DNA of 64,000 nucleotides from Rhizobium laguerreae (lineage in GTDB: Bacteria > Pseudomonadota > Alphaproteobacteria > Rhizobiales > Rhizobiaceae): positions 1 to 64,000 of the forward strand of contig NZ_MRDM01000008.1 of the NCBI RefSeq assembly GCF_002008165.1. The letters run 5' to 3'. Position 1 is the stretch's first letter. Each line of letters begins with the position of its first letter. The notes under the pieces are model-generated. The model did not search any database. It was given only the letters and a program-made list of their open reading frames with translations, and had not been told where the DNA came from. Shown here piece by piece: positions 51,620-60,576 of the stretch. Both the position numbers and the translations under genes were made by a program.

Positions 51620-54528
51620 CAAGAGACCGCATGCTGCCCAAGTCACCGTCCGGACGAGTGATCGCGGTGATCGCAGCCCTTTTCCTGGCGGCTTTCGCCT
51701 TCGTGGCGGGTGTTGCCCAGGCGGCCGAACCGGTAAAAATTTCCCGTGACGATACCGCGCTCGATCTGACGGCAACGACCGAGATCTACGCCAGCCAGGG
51801 CGAGGCCTTCCAGGTTTCGACGGCGGCCGGCGCCGACGGCATCCGCCGCCGCATCGAGGTCAGGGCAAGCTCGGAGAACCATCAGGGCGACTGGGCAGTG
51901 TTTGCGCTCGCCAACGTTTCGGAAGAACAGCTCGAGCGCGTTATCGTCGCGCCGCATTTCCGTCTGGTCAATTCCAAGCTGTTCTGGCCGGATCTCGGCT
52001 CGCAGCGCATCAGCGCGATTACGCCGAGCGAAGGCTTCGCGCTCGACCGGCAGCCGAGCGACGAGGCCGACGTCTTCCGCATCACGCTGAACCCCGGCGC
52101 CGTCATCACCTTCGTCGCCGAACTGTCGACGCCGGAACTGCCGCAGATCTATCTCTGGGAACCGAACGCCTACAAGGACACGATCAACGCCTTCACGCTC
52201 TATCGCGGCATCGTGCTCGGCATTGCCGGCCTGCTCGCCGTGTTCCTGACCATCCTCTTCGTCGTCAAGGGCACCTCGATGCTGCCGGCGACGGCAGCGC
52301 TTGCCTGGGCGGTGCTCGGCTACATCTGCGTCGATTTCGGTTTTCTCGGCAAGCTGATCAGCGTCGCCTCGGCCGACCAGCGAATATGGCGCGCCTGCGC
52401 CGAGGTGGCGCTGGCGTCGAGTTTCGTCATCTTCCTCTTCACCTATCTCAACCTCAACCGCTGGCATGCGCATCTCGGCTACGCCACGCTTGCCTGGGTG
52501 CTCGGCCTTGCCCTGCTCTTCGGCGTGGCGATCTACGACCCGTCGATCGCTGCCGGCATCGCCAGGCTTTCCTTCGCGTTGACGGCCGCGACGGGGCTGC
52601 TCTTGATCATCTATCTCGGCTTCAACCGCTACGACCGCGCCATTCTGCTGGTGCCTGCCTGGGCGCTGACGCTCGTCTGGCTGTTCGGGGCGTGGCTGAC
52701 CGTTACTGGCCGGCTCGACAACGACATCATTCAGCCGGCTCTCGGCGGCGGCCTGGTGCTCATCGTGCTTCTGATCGGCTTCACCGTCATGCAGCATGCG
52801 TTCGCCGGCGGCGCCTATCAGCAAGGGCTGTTTTCCGATCTCGAGCGGCAATCGCTGGCGCTGACCGGCTCCGGCGACATGGTCTGGGATTGGGATGTGG
52901 CGCGCGACCGCGTCGTCACCATTCCCGACGTCTCGATCAAGCTCGGCCTGTCGCCCGGCACCATGCATGGCGCGGCGCGCAACTGGCTGCCGCGGCTGCA
53001 TCCAGACGACCGCGACCGCTTCCGCGCCACGCTCGACGTGCTGCTCGAACACCGGCGCGGGCGGCTGAACCACGAGTTCCGCATCCGCGCCGAGGACGGG
53101 CATTTCCACTGGCTGCTGATCCGGGCCCGGCCGGTGCTCGGCTCGAACGGCGAGATCATCCGCTGCGTCGGCACGATCGTCGACGTGACCGAACAGAAGA
53201 ATTCCGTCGAGCGGCTGCTGCACGATGCGCTGCACGACAATCTGACCGGCCTGCCGAACCGGCAGGTCTTCCTCGACCGGCTGCAGTCGGTGCTGGCGCT
53301 GGCGCCGGGCGGCGATACGCTGCGCCCGACGGTGATGGTGATCGACATCGACCGCTACAAGCTGGTCAATGATTCGCTGGGCGTTGCCGCCGGCGACAAC
53401 ATCCTCATCGCGCTGACGCGGCGCCTGCGCCGGCTGTTGAAACCGCAGGACACGCTGGCGCGGCTTGCCGGCGACCAGTTCGGCCTGATCCTGGTTTCCG
53501 AGCACAATCCAGCCAAGGTCGCCGATTTCGCCGATGCGATCAGCAAGGCGATCATGGTGCCGATCAACTTCGCCAATCGCGAGATCATTCTGACGGCCTC
53601 GGTCGGGCTTGCCTCCTGGGTCGACCGGCAGGAGAGCGCCACCGGCCTGCTCAGTGATGCGGAGCTTGCCATGTACCGGGCAAAACGGGCCGGCGGCAAC
53701 CGCGTCGAGCCGTTCCAGCCGGCCTTCCGCGACTTCGGCACCGACCGGCTGCAGCTGGAAACGGATCTGCGCCGCGCCATCGAGCGCAAGGAATTGGCGA
53801 TGGTCTACCAGCCGATCGCAAGGCTGGAGGATGTCGAGGTCGCCGGTTTCGAGGCGCTGATGCGCTGGGAACATCCCAAACGCGGCAATATCCCGCCGTC
53901 CGAATTCATCCCGATCGCCGAGGCCTCCGATCTTATCGGCCCGCTCGGCATGTTCGCACTGGAACAGGCGACCAACGATCTGATGAGCTGGCAGCACCAG
54001 ACCGGCGAATTGCCGATCTTCGTCTCGATCAATCTGTCGAGCGTGCAGCTGCTCAACAACGAGCTCTACGACGACGTGCGTTCGGTTCTCGCCAAGACGC
54101 ATTGCCATCCCTCGCGCCTCAAGCTTGAACTGACGGAATCCATGGTGATGGAAAATCCGGAACAGGCTCGCCTGGTGCTGCAGAAGCTGAAGGAAGCCGG
54201 CATCGGGCTGGCGCTCGACGATTTCGGCACCGGATATTCGTCGCTCGCCTATCTCACCCGCTTCCCCTTCGACACGATCAAGCTCGACAAGGCCCTGGTG
54301 CGCGACAGCAGCGACAAGAAGGCAACCGTGCTCAGATCGGTGATCGCGATGGCGCGCGAACTCGACATGAAGGTGGTGGCAGAGGGGATCGAGTCCAACG
54401 AGGATGCCATCGAACTCGCCAAGATGGGCTGCAACTACGGCCAGAGCTACCTCTTCGGCCCGCCGATCCCTTCGGAATCGGTGCTGCGGCTGCTGCGGGA
54501 CCGGTTTCCGCTGACGAAACGGGCTTGA
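51616..54528 (+). CDS. membrane-bound PAS-GGDEF-EAL protein, probable c-di-GMP phosphodiesterase
   Basis: A 970-residue protein. A signal-like helix (about 13-34) and a periplasmic part of about 160 residues precede a block of seven transmembrane helices (about 195-395, 7TMR-DISM-like). A PAS domain follows (about 405-535, LTGSGDMVWDWDVARDRVVTIPDV...), then a GGDEF domain (about 540-700) whose active-site motif reads AGDQF near residue 617, not GG[D/E]EF, so it is probably catalytically dead. The EAL domain (about 710-965) keeps EALMRW (near residue 746), ELTES, LDDFGTGYSSL and VVAEGIE, so c-di-GMP hydrolysis is likely. Its start overlaps the GNAT gene. Confidence 0.93.
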   Translation: MTRDRMLPKSPSGRVIAVIAALFLAAFAFVAGVAQAAEPVKISRDDTALDLTATTEIYASQGEAFQVSTAAGADGIRRRIEVRASSENHQGDWAVFALANVSEEQLERVIVAPHFRLVNSKLFWPDLGSQRISAITPSEGFALDRQPSDEADVFRITLNPGAVITFVAELSTPELPQIYLWEPNAYKDTINAFTLYRGIVLGIAGLLAVFLTILFVVKGTSMLPATAALAWAVLGYICVDFGFLGKLISVASADQRIWRACAEVALASSFVIFLFTYLNLNRWHAHLGYATLAWVLGLALLFGVAIYDPSIAAGIARLSFALTAATGLLLIIYLGFNRYDRAILLVPAWALTLVWLFGAWLTVTGRLDNDIIQPALGGGLVLIVLLIGFTVMQHAFAGGAYQQGLFSDLERQSLALTGSGDMVWDWDVARDRVVTIPDVSIKLGLSPGTMHGAARNWLPRLHPDDRDRFRATLDVLLEHRRGRLNHEFRIRAEDGHFHWLLIRARPVLGSNGEIIRCVGTIVDVTEQKNSVERLLHDALHDNLTGLPNRQVFLDRLQSVLALAPGGDTLRPTVMVIDIDRYKLVNDSLGVAAGDNILIALTRRLRRLLKPQDTLARLAGDQFGLILVSEHNPAKVADFADAISKAIMVPINFANREIILTASVGLASWVDRQESATGLLSDAELAMYRAKRAGGNRVEPFQPAFRDFGTDRLQLETDLRRAIERKELAMVYQPIARLEDVEVAGFEALMRWEHPKRGNIPPSEFIPIAEASDLIGPLGMFALEQATNDLMSWQHQTGELPIFVSINLSSVQLLNNELYDDVRSVLAKTHCHPSRLKLELTESMVMENPEQARLVLQKLKEAGIGLALDDFGTGYSSLAYLTRFPFDTIKLDKALVRDSSDKKATVLRSVIAMARELDMKVVAEGIESNEDAIELAKMGCNYGQSYLFGPPIPSESVLRLLRDRFPLTKRA

Positions 54529-54702
54529 GCGGAGCGGCTGGTCGATTTCCGGTGGCAATCAAAGGCCGCCTTCAGCCCGAGGCGGACATCTGTTCGTTGT
54601 TGAAGGGTGCGGCTGCTATGCGGCTCTAAGCGGAAGCTTCACGACAGGCGCGTTTTGCTGTACCCGACCTGCTCAGATCGGGTACACCGTTTCGACGGAA
54701 CC

Positions 54703-55434
54703 TTAGACCTGCCGCAAGCCGCCGTCGACGCACAGTTCGGCACCGGCGATGTAGCTCGCGTCATCGCTCAACAAGAACAAGGCGGCCGCAGCCACCTCTG
54801 AAGGCCTCGCCATTCGTCCCATCGGGATCGGAGCGACAAGTGCCGCGCGAGTGTCTTCCGGAACCGCAGCCATCATTTCCGTATCGGTTGGACCGGGCGC
54901 AACAACGTTGACGCGTACACCTTTGGGCGCGAGTTCTGCCGTCCAGGTTCGGGCATAGGAACGGACGGCCGCTTTGGTGGCGGCATAGGTTCCGTACGAA
55001 GAGTAGCCCGCGCTATCGGCGATGGATCCGACGAGGACGACCGCCCCACCTCCTGTCATCACCGGGAGAGCCGCCTGCAGGCAGAAAACCATCCCGCGGA
55101 CGTTGACGCCGAAGTGGCGGTCGAAGTGGTCCGGCGTTATTTCGGCGATCTGCGCTGGCTCGGAGAGGCCTGCATTCAATACGAGCGCGTCAATACGCCC
55201 GCATGCCTTTCGCACTTTTTCGACAGCCTCCACCATATCTTCGGGGACACTGGCATCGGCGGCAATGCCGACCGCGTCATTGCCGATACCCTTGGCCGCC
55301 TTCGCGGCATCTTCACTTCTACGACTGGTGATGAAGACCTTCGCCCCTTCGGCAGAAAGCCGCTCTGCAATTGCCAAGCCGATGCCCTTGGCGCCGCCGA
55401 CGACCAGGGCAATCTTGTTACTCATTCGAGCCAT
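54703..55434 (-). CDS. SDR-family oxidoreductase
   Basis: A 243-residue short-chain dehydrogenase. Cofactor motif GGAKGIG (residues 14-20), NAG near residue 87, catalytic SYGTYAATKAAV with Tyr/Lys, and the PGPTDTEM loop. The end (LSDDASYIAGAELCVDGGLRQV) is typical. The start at 55434 follows GAAAGGA at seven bases. It is divergent from an HxlR-type regulator with a clear palindrome in between, so its control by that regulator is likely. Confidence 0.92.
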   Translation of the reverse strand: MARMSNKIALVVGGAKGIGLAIAERLSAEGAKVFITSRRSEDAAKAAKGIGNDAVGIAADASVPEDMVEAVEKVRKACGRIDALVLNAGLSEPAQIAEITPDHFDRHFGVNVRGMVFCLQAALPVMTGGGAVVLVGSIADSAGYSSYGTYAATKAAVRSYARTWTAELAPKGVRVNVVAPGPTDTEMMAAVPEDTRAALVAPIPMGRMARPSEVAAAALFLLSDDASYIAGAELCVDGGLRQV

Positions 55435-55465
55435 CGTAAATCCTTTCAATTGATGGTCTCGCTAT

Positions 55466-55482
55466 GATATACATCGTATATC
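55466..55482. promoter_or_regulatory. palindromic operator between SDR and HxlR genes
   Basis: The 17-bp palindrome GATATACATCGTATATC (half-sites GATATAC / GTATATC, three-base spacer) lies 31 bases from the SDR start and 33 bases from the HxlR start. The two genes diverge from it. Such sites are typical of HxlR-type dimeric regulators. Confidence 0.65.
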
Positions 55483-55515
55483 TGGTATCAATTACGCACC
55501 TGAAGTAGCCTAGAT

Positions 55516-55908
55516 ATGGACGAGTATACTGATCTGGAGGCACTTTCTCATCGCGCGTTTGGCGACATGGCGCAGGTTCGCCCGGTGCTCGACAAGATCG
55601 CTGACAAATGGACGATCCTGATACTGACAGTGATCTGTCCCAAACCCTCGCGCTTCAACGAAATCAAGCGGCGTCTCGATGGGATCACGCACAAGGCTCT
55701 GGCCGACGCTTTGAAGAGGCTTGAGCGGAACGGCCTTGTGACGAGAACCGTGCTCCCAACGCAGCCGATTGGCGTGGAATATGCAATTACTCCACTAGGC
55801 CATTCACTGCGGGAGCCGTTTGAAGCACTGTGTTCATGGGCAGCGGCCAACGGCGACAAGGTCGAGGCGGCCACGCTACGCTATGACAACACCGAAAATC
55901 GTCGCTGA
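55516..55908 (+). CDS. HxlR-family transcriptional regulator
   Basis: A 130-residue winged-helix regulator: VRPVLDKIADKWTILILTVICPKPSRFNEIKRRLDGITHKALADALKRLERNGLVTRTVLPTQPIGVEYAITPLGHSL is the HxlR pattern, including the KW(T) element and PIGVEYAITPLG near the wing. The N-terminus is short. It probably regulates the divergent SDR gene through the palindrome at 55466. HxlR proteins often sense electrophiles or formaldehyde through cysteine; a cysteine lies at ICPKPS. Confidence 0.92.
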   Translation: MDEYTDLEALSHRAFGDMAQVRPVLDKIADKWTILILTVICPKPSRFNEIKRRLDGITHKALADALKRLERNGLVTRTVLPTQPIGVEYAITPLGHSLREPFEALCSWAAANGDKVEAATLRYDNTENRR

Positions 55909-56326
55909 CGCAAAACCGTCTATTCTGCGACGTTTGCAAAATCCGGGAAAACAAGTGTCGCTTTAGTCGTGAGTTGCTTCCGCAGGATGTCGAGCCGCAG
56001 TGCCGATCACGTTTCTCGATGAAGGACTTGAAGTTGCGTCTGATTGGGATCGGCGAAAATCCCATGGTCGGCCGCTACCGAGATTTGGGGAGAGATCGTC
56101 TTACTGGATGATTTTTACTGCCCCAAGCCGGTTTATGTCACTGCCCGTTGAAACCATGTCAGCGACGGACAGAGATTAGCTCGTGACGAAACCCGTGCTG
56201 CAATGCGGCTCGTCGACCTCAATTCGCACCAGCCAGCCCGAGGCTGCACCCACCAGACTTCGCCTTAGAGGAAGCCCCTGATCGGCAATACTTGCAGTCC
56301 GGACGCCTGGCATATAAATTGGCTCA
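55909..56326. other. intergenic stretch without a clear gene
   Basis: About 418 bases between the HxlR and AraC genes with only short frames lacking ribosome sites. No repeat or RNA structure was recognised. Confidence 0.4.
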
Positions 56327-57307
56327 ATGCTTGATCGTTCATCCCAGTCTTCGACGCATATTCCCACGGACGCACTAAGCGAAGTTCTACAGGACTTTCG
56401 CCTGAGCGGCGTCAACTACGGCCGTTGTGAGCTGCGCGATCCGTGGAGCATCGCCTTTCCGCAGCAACAGCTGCTGCGATTTCATTTCGTTAGTGAGGGG
56501 CCGTGCTGGATCTATACAGAAACCCAGGGATGGCAGGAACTGCAAGCTGGCGATCTTGTATTGTTGCCACAAGGGGTCGAACACCGACTGGCCAGTAGGC
56601 CGGATGTTGTGGAGGACTCGCTAAAGAGCTGCCAGGTCATCAAGTTGGGGGGGAACGTCTGCGAAGTGGTGCAGGAAGGAACAGGCGCGACAAGCACCCT
56701 GTTCTGCGGTTCCATGGCCTTGGGTGCTAATGCGCTCAACCCGTTGATCGCTCTGATGCCGCCGATCATCAAGGGTTGTGATGTTGCTGGCAATGATCCA
56801 GTCGTCGGCCCGCTTCTCGCCGCGATGACGGCGGAGGCGTCTCAACCCCAGATAGGCAGCGCCACGGTTTTGTCACGCATGGCGGACGTACTCGTCGCAC
56901 GGCTCATTCGCTGCTGGGTCAATTGCAGCGGGGCCTCGACCAGCGGCTGGCTCGCTGCGATCCGCGATCCTCATATCGGCCGTGCGCTGGCGGCCATGCA
57001 CCGAGATCCCGGCCATGACTGGACGCTGGAGACCCTTGCTGGCGTGGCAGGTCAATCGCGCTCGATCTTCGCGGAACGCTTCAGTGCCATCTTAGGAGAA
57101 GGCGCGGCGCGGTATCTCGCCCGTCTGCGCATGCAGCTTGCACGAGAGTTGCTTGGTCAAAACATGTCGGTTGCCGAGGTCGCTTCTCAACTGGGCTATG
57201 AGTCTGAAGCCTCTTTCGCTCGCGCCTTCAAGCGCATCACGAGCGTATCGCCTGGGGTTATGCGTCGCACCATTTCCGGACGAACGGACATGGAATTCGG
57301 ACTTTAG
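56327..57307 (+). CDS. AraC-family transcriptional regulator
   Basis: A 326-residue regulator. The N-terminal 190 residues have the AraC-ligand/cupin type (LLRFHFVSEGPCWIYTETQGWQELQAGDLVLLPQGVEHRLASRP). The two helix-turn-helix units appear at DWTLETLAGVAGQSRSIFAERFSAILGEGAARYLARLRMQLA and MSVAEVASQLGYESEASFARAFKRITSVSPGVMRR, a full AraC DNA-binding domain. It is followed by an MFS transporter 60 bases later on the same strand, which it probably controls. The ATG at 56327 was accepted without a strong ribosome site. Confidence 0.92.
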   Translation: MLDRSSQSSTHIPTDALSEVLQDFRLSGVNYGRCELRDPWSIAFPQQQLLRFHFVSEGPCWIYTETQGWQELQAGDLVLLPQGVEHRLASRPDVVEDSLKSCQVIKLGGNVCEVVQEGTGATSTLFCGSMALGANALNPLIALMPPIIKGCDVAGNDPVVGPLLAAMTAEASQPQIGSATVLSRMADVLVARLIRCWVNCSGASTSGWLAAIRDPHIGRALAAMHRDPGHDWTLETLAGVAGQSRSIFAERFSAILGEGAARYLARLRMQLARELLGQNMSVAEVASQLGYESEASFARAFKRITSVSPGVMRRTISGRTDMEFGL

Positions 57308-57367
57308 GATACATATCATCCTGAAAAACTCCGCTATGAAGACCTCCAAATCTTGGAGGTATTTTCA

Positions 57368-58576
57368 ATGACGGACACAACATCACAGCTAGACAGCAGC
57401 GCGATCGGCCTCGATACTACCGTTCCGAGTTCATGGAGCCGCACCACCTGGTTTGCCGTTATTTCGATGGCGGCCACAAGCTTCGCGCTTGTGTCAGCTG
57501 AATTCCTGCCGGCGGGCCTGTTGACGCCGATGGCGCGTGACCTTGGCGTCAGCGAGGGAACAGCTGGTCAGGTTGTCACTGCAACCGCGTCTGTCGGCGC
57601 GGTAACGGCCTTGTTGAGCAATGTTTTCATCGGCAAGCTGAACCGGAAGACTGTCCTGGTTGGCTTAAGTGCCTTGGCTGTCGGCTCCAATCTCCTGGCC
57701 GCCCTCGCGACGGATTTTTGGCTATTGTTGTTGGGGCGAGCCGGGCTGGGAATCGCGCTAAGTGGCTTCTGGGCACTTTCAGTTGCCGTTGTGGCGAGAT
57801 TGGTTGGCGCCAATGCGACAGGGCGGGGTATGGCTATAGTCACCCTGGGCGTCTCTCTTGCCACCATAGCTGCACCATCCATGGGTGCTTTGGTTAGCGA
57901 TTGGCTTGGGTGGCGTGCCGCCATGGCGATGACCGCAGGCCTCGCGGTAGTTGCGATGCTGCTTCAGATTCTCAGTTTGCCGACGTTACCCGCAACCACG
58001 AGCAACAGTCTTTCTGACGTCTTCGGGCTGACAAAACGGCGCACTGTTCAACTGGGAATGCTTGCCATCGTCTTGCTGATGACGGGACATTTTGCCGGCT
58101 CAGTCTACGTGCGACCCTTCCTCGAGCAGGTAACCCTCCTTGGCACCGGGCCGATTGCCTTGGCGCTGCTCGGGTTTGGCATCGCCGCCGTGATCGGTAA
58201 TATCGCCGGCGGACGAATGGCAGACGCCAATATCCGCACGGCACTCGCTGTGACCGGCGCACTGATGGCGTTTGCGGCGCTTGCTCTCGTACTGTGGGGT
58301 TCATATAGCGGCATCGCGTTTGCCCTGGTTACACTTTGGGGTTTCGCCTTCGGGATGGCTCCGGTAGTACTGCCAACCAACTTGTCCCGCGGCGCAACGG
58401 ATGCCTTGGAGGCAGCTGGCAGCCTGATGGTCGTTTCCTTCCAGGTCGCCATCAGCATCGGTGCGGTGTTCGGCGGCTACGTGGTCGATCACTATGGTCC
58501 CGCAGCGCCATTGACACTTACAGCCATGTTGGCGTTATCGACTATCGTTCTGGCGTTGCTGCAGCCCCGGGGCTGA
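57368..58576 (+). CDS. MFS transporter (AraJ/YdhP-like drug or sugar efflux type)
   Basis: A 402-residue twelve-helix major-facilitator protein with an N-terminal soluble tail of about 25 residues. The first helix (AVISMAATSFALVSAEFLPAGLLTPMARDLGVSEGTAGQVVTATA) and the motif FIGKLNRKTVLVG between helices 2 and 3 match the AraJ/YdhP-type (DHA1) exporters. GGAGG lies nine bases before the ATG at 57368; a TTG at 57353 overlaps that site. It forms a unit with the AraC-type gene upstream. Substrate unknown. A hairpin lies 85 bases after the stop. Confidence 0.9.
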   Translation: MTDTTSQLDSSAIGLDTTVPSSWSRTTWFAVISMAATSFALVSAEFLPAGLLTPMARDLGVSEGTAGQVVTATASVGAVTALLSNVFIGKLNRKTVLVGLSALAVGSNLLAALATDFWLLLLGRAGLGIALSGFWALSVAVVARLVGANATGRGMAIVTLGVSLATIAAPSMGALVSDWLGWRAAMAMTAGLAVVAMLLQILSLPTLPATTSNSLSDVFGLTKRRTVQLGMLAIVLLMTGHFAGSVYVRPFLEQVTLLGTGPIALALLGFGIAAVIGNIAGGRMADANIRTALAVTGALMAFAALALVLWGSYSGIAFALVTLWGFAFGMAPVVLPTNLSRGATDALEAAGSLMVVSFQVAISIGAVFGGYVVDHYGPAAPLTLTAMLALSTIVLALLQPRG

Positions 58577-58952
58577 ATCTTCGAGCTCCGGCCACGGTGC
58601 GCAAAAGAGGCGAGGTCCAACCTGCCCGGAGTGCCGGAGCAACGCTAAGCCGAGACGCGACGGTGCTTTCTCGTTCCGGCGAGGAAGCACCGTCCGATCG
58701 CCGATGACCGCGACGACAACAATCCCTCTAATAGGCGTTTATGGAAGATCGGCGCTCACGACTAACATGGCCGGTGTGCGCCTCATGTCTGCCATTGGGC
58801 CTAATCGGAAATAGAAGATTAGCTCGCTGAACGTCGGCTTCGCGCCTTCATGTCGGCCACCGAGGAATCTTCACTCGGAAGCCGACATTGCGGTGACCAC
58901 CTAGAGTTCATGGTCGCGCCACAACTGGCCATTCCCGCAAGTTCCATGTGCG
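58577..58952. other. intergenic stretch with one hairpin
   Basis: About 376 bases. Apart from the hairpin at 58661-58692 nothing is recognised; the short frames have no ribosome sites. Confidence 0.4.
58661..58692. terminator. hairpin downstream of the MFS gene
   Basis: CGGTGCTTTCTC and GAGGAAGCACCG pair over 12 bases (one G-T pair) with a GTTCCGGC loop. No T-run follows on the + strand, so it is a possible Rho-independent-like or mRNA-stabilising structure only. Confidence 0.4.
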
Positions 58953-59579
58953 TCACGCCCGACTCGCCCGAACACTCAGCCAATGATCATGGGGCTTACC
59001 GACGCACCGACGTACCTCGCTGACGAGCCAGCCCGCGTCTCTGAGTGCGGACCGCAGGGCAGGCTCGCGCCAGTATGTCTCGACGTAGCGCCTCGGCGCT
59101 GCAGCGCTGCCGTGTGTGGACACATCCTCGCCTTCGCCCTCTCTTACCGAGGCGTGCAATCGGCCACCGGTCCGGGTCGCCTCGGCAAGCCGTCCAAGCA
59201 CCGTGCCGAAATCCTCGCGGGCGACATGAATCAGGCAGGCACAGGCCCAGATCCCGTCATACGGCGTGCCGGGACGCTGCGGGTCGGCCAAGTCATCGGT
59301 CAGCGGGTCCAGCAGGTCGGCCTCGAAGCCACTTTCGCGAAGCAGTTCGACGAAACCCTTTGCAATGTCGGTGCGCCGCACGCTCATTCCCCGCTTCTCA
59401 AGCTCAAGTGCATCTCGCCCGCCACCGCTTCCGATCTCCAGCACCCTGCCCGAGCCCCCCAGCTCGGTGACGAACGCATCGATCTCTGTGGCGACCCATT
59501 CGGGCATCGCCGCGGCCTCGGCAGCGTACTCCGCCGCGACCCTATCATAAGACCGCACGGTATCCGGGTCGGTGCTCAT
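58953..59579 (-). CDS. class I SAM-dependent methyltransferase
   Basis: A 208-residue Rossmann-type methyltransferase. The SAM-binding motif is VLEIGSGGGRDALELEKRG (motif I, residues about 46-64), followed by VRRTDIAKGFVELL and the post-motif IWACACLIHVAREDFGTVLGRL. The target is unknown. The short length fits small-molecule or protein methyltransferases. The next upstream gene, a sulfite-oxidase fragment, ends one base before its start. Codon use includes rarer triplets and looks a little unlike the core genes, suggesting a transferred segment. Confidence 0.88.
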   Translation of the reverse strand: MSTDPDTVRSYDRVAAEYAAEAAAMPEWVATEIDAFVTELGGSGRVLEIGSGGGRDALELEKRGMSVRRTDIAKGFVELLRESGFEADLLDPLTDDLADPQRPGTPYDGIWACACLIHVAREDFGTVLGRLAEATRTGGRLHASVREGEGEDVSTHGSAAAPRRYVETYWREPALRSALRDAGWLVSEVRRCVGKPHDHWLSVRASRA

Positions 59580-59580
59580 C

Positions 59581-60027
59581 CTAGCGCTCCTCCTTCAAGA
59601 CAAGAGGCCTGATGAGCGAGACGCCCATCAGCCCGTTGCGCCCCTCACACTTCGGCAATTGGTGGGCGATTTGCTTCCGAAGAACACCTGTCCATGCGGC
59701 ATTGCCGACGGCTCCGTTCTGCCACTGCAACCCCTCCTTCGGCGGCTCATAGTAGACGCGCCCGTTCCCAGCACACTCGACGACGGCGGTGAAAGTCGTG
59801 CTCCGCATCGCCTTGATGCTGTCGAGGTCAAGTTCGATCGGCCGCTCCACCGCCCCGCCAACGCGCAATCTCCAGTCTCGCGCATCGAGGTCCGGCGAGG
59901 AGAAATGGTTTCGCACGAAGAACAGCTCGGTTGGGATCAGCCAATCGGAGAGCGACGCAAACGGAAACTCGATGTTCTGTGGGGATTTCTGTCGAACTAT
60001 TAGACTGGGTTGCTGTGGTGTCGGCAT
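59581..60027 (-). pseudogene. truncated sulfite-oxidase-like molybdopterin enzyme, N-terminal fragment
   Basis: From the ATG at 60027 (GGGGAGACGAGG upstream) the frame encodes LSDWLIPTELFFVRNHFSSPDLDARDWRLRVGGAVERPIELDLDSIKAMRSTTFTAVVECAGNGRVYYEPP, the characteristic start of the molybdopterin domain of sulfite-oxidase-like enzymes, including the molybdenum-ligand cysteine region VECAGNGR. After NAAWTGV the sequence no longer follows the family and stops at 149 residues, where about 350-400 are usual. The rest of the domain is absent downstream, replaced by the methyltransferase gene. It is therefore a remnant or a deletion product. Confidence 0.75.
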
Positions 60028-60576
60028 CGTCCTCGTCTCCCCTTTCAAGAGCACAAAGTCGGCTCTCGGTCGCGCGAATTCCGGTACGATCACACTGCCC
60101 CTCGCAGTGCGTCAGTCGCATTCCGCCTTCGGTCCGCAATCTAGCACATACCGCACGTTCCTCGGATCGACCTCGAACGGCAGCAAAGGGGCCGAAGGCG
60201 GTCTTGACCGCTTTGCGCCCCTCTTAGCAGTCGTTCAGCAACGGGATTCTCGCGCTAATAGCGGACGCTGTCCAGCGATCCGTAGCGCTTGGCTGGCAAT
60301 TGATCCTTTTGACCACGGGCCGGGCTGAAGGATTGCAGTTAGTGGGCGCAGCGGCTCCCACCGTGCGACCTGCGCGGATCACACTCGTCAAACCCACCAT
60401 GCGGTACCTCGGAGCCCCCCGAGGGGAAGGCCAGTGTGATTTCAGGGGTTCCCGCTGTGTCATATTTTCTTGAGAAGTGTTAACAAGGTTCCGCTGGTTG
60501 CCCGGTGTGACGGCGATACGCGCGAGCCGAATGGCCGTGTTACGGTCCATTCTTGATCGAGAGAGGATGGCAAGAG
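60028..60576. other. intergenic stretch next to the broken gene
   Basis: About 550 bases with no recognised gene. Short frames run on both strands but without good ribosome sites. The hairpin-like CTCGGAGCCCCCCGAGGGG near 60410 is noted. The segment may be the scar of a rearrangement that cut the sulfite-oxidase-like gene. Confidence 0.4.

Noticed and set aside
51643..54558. Long minus-strand frame opposite the GGDEF-EAL gene
   Set aside because: Antisense to a gene with PAS, GGDEF and EAL motifs; the antisense protein is Arg/Gln/His-rich without a fold.
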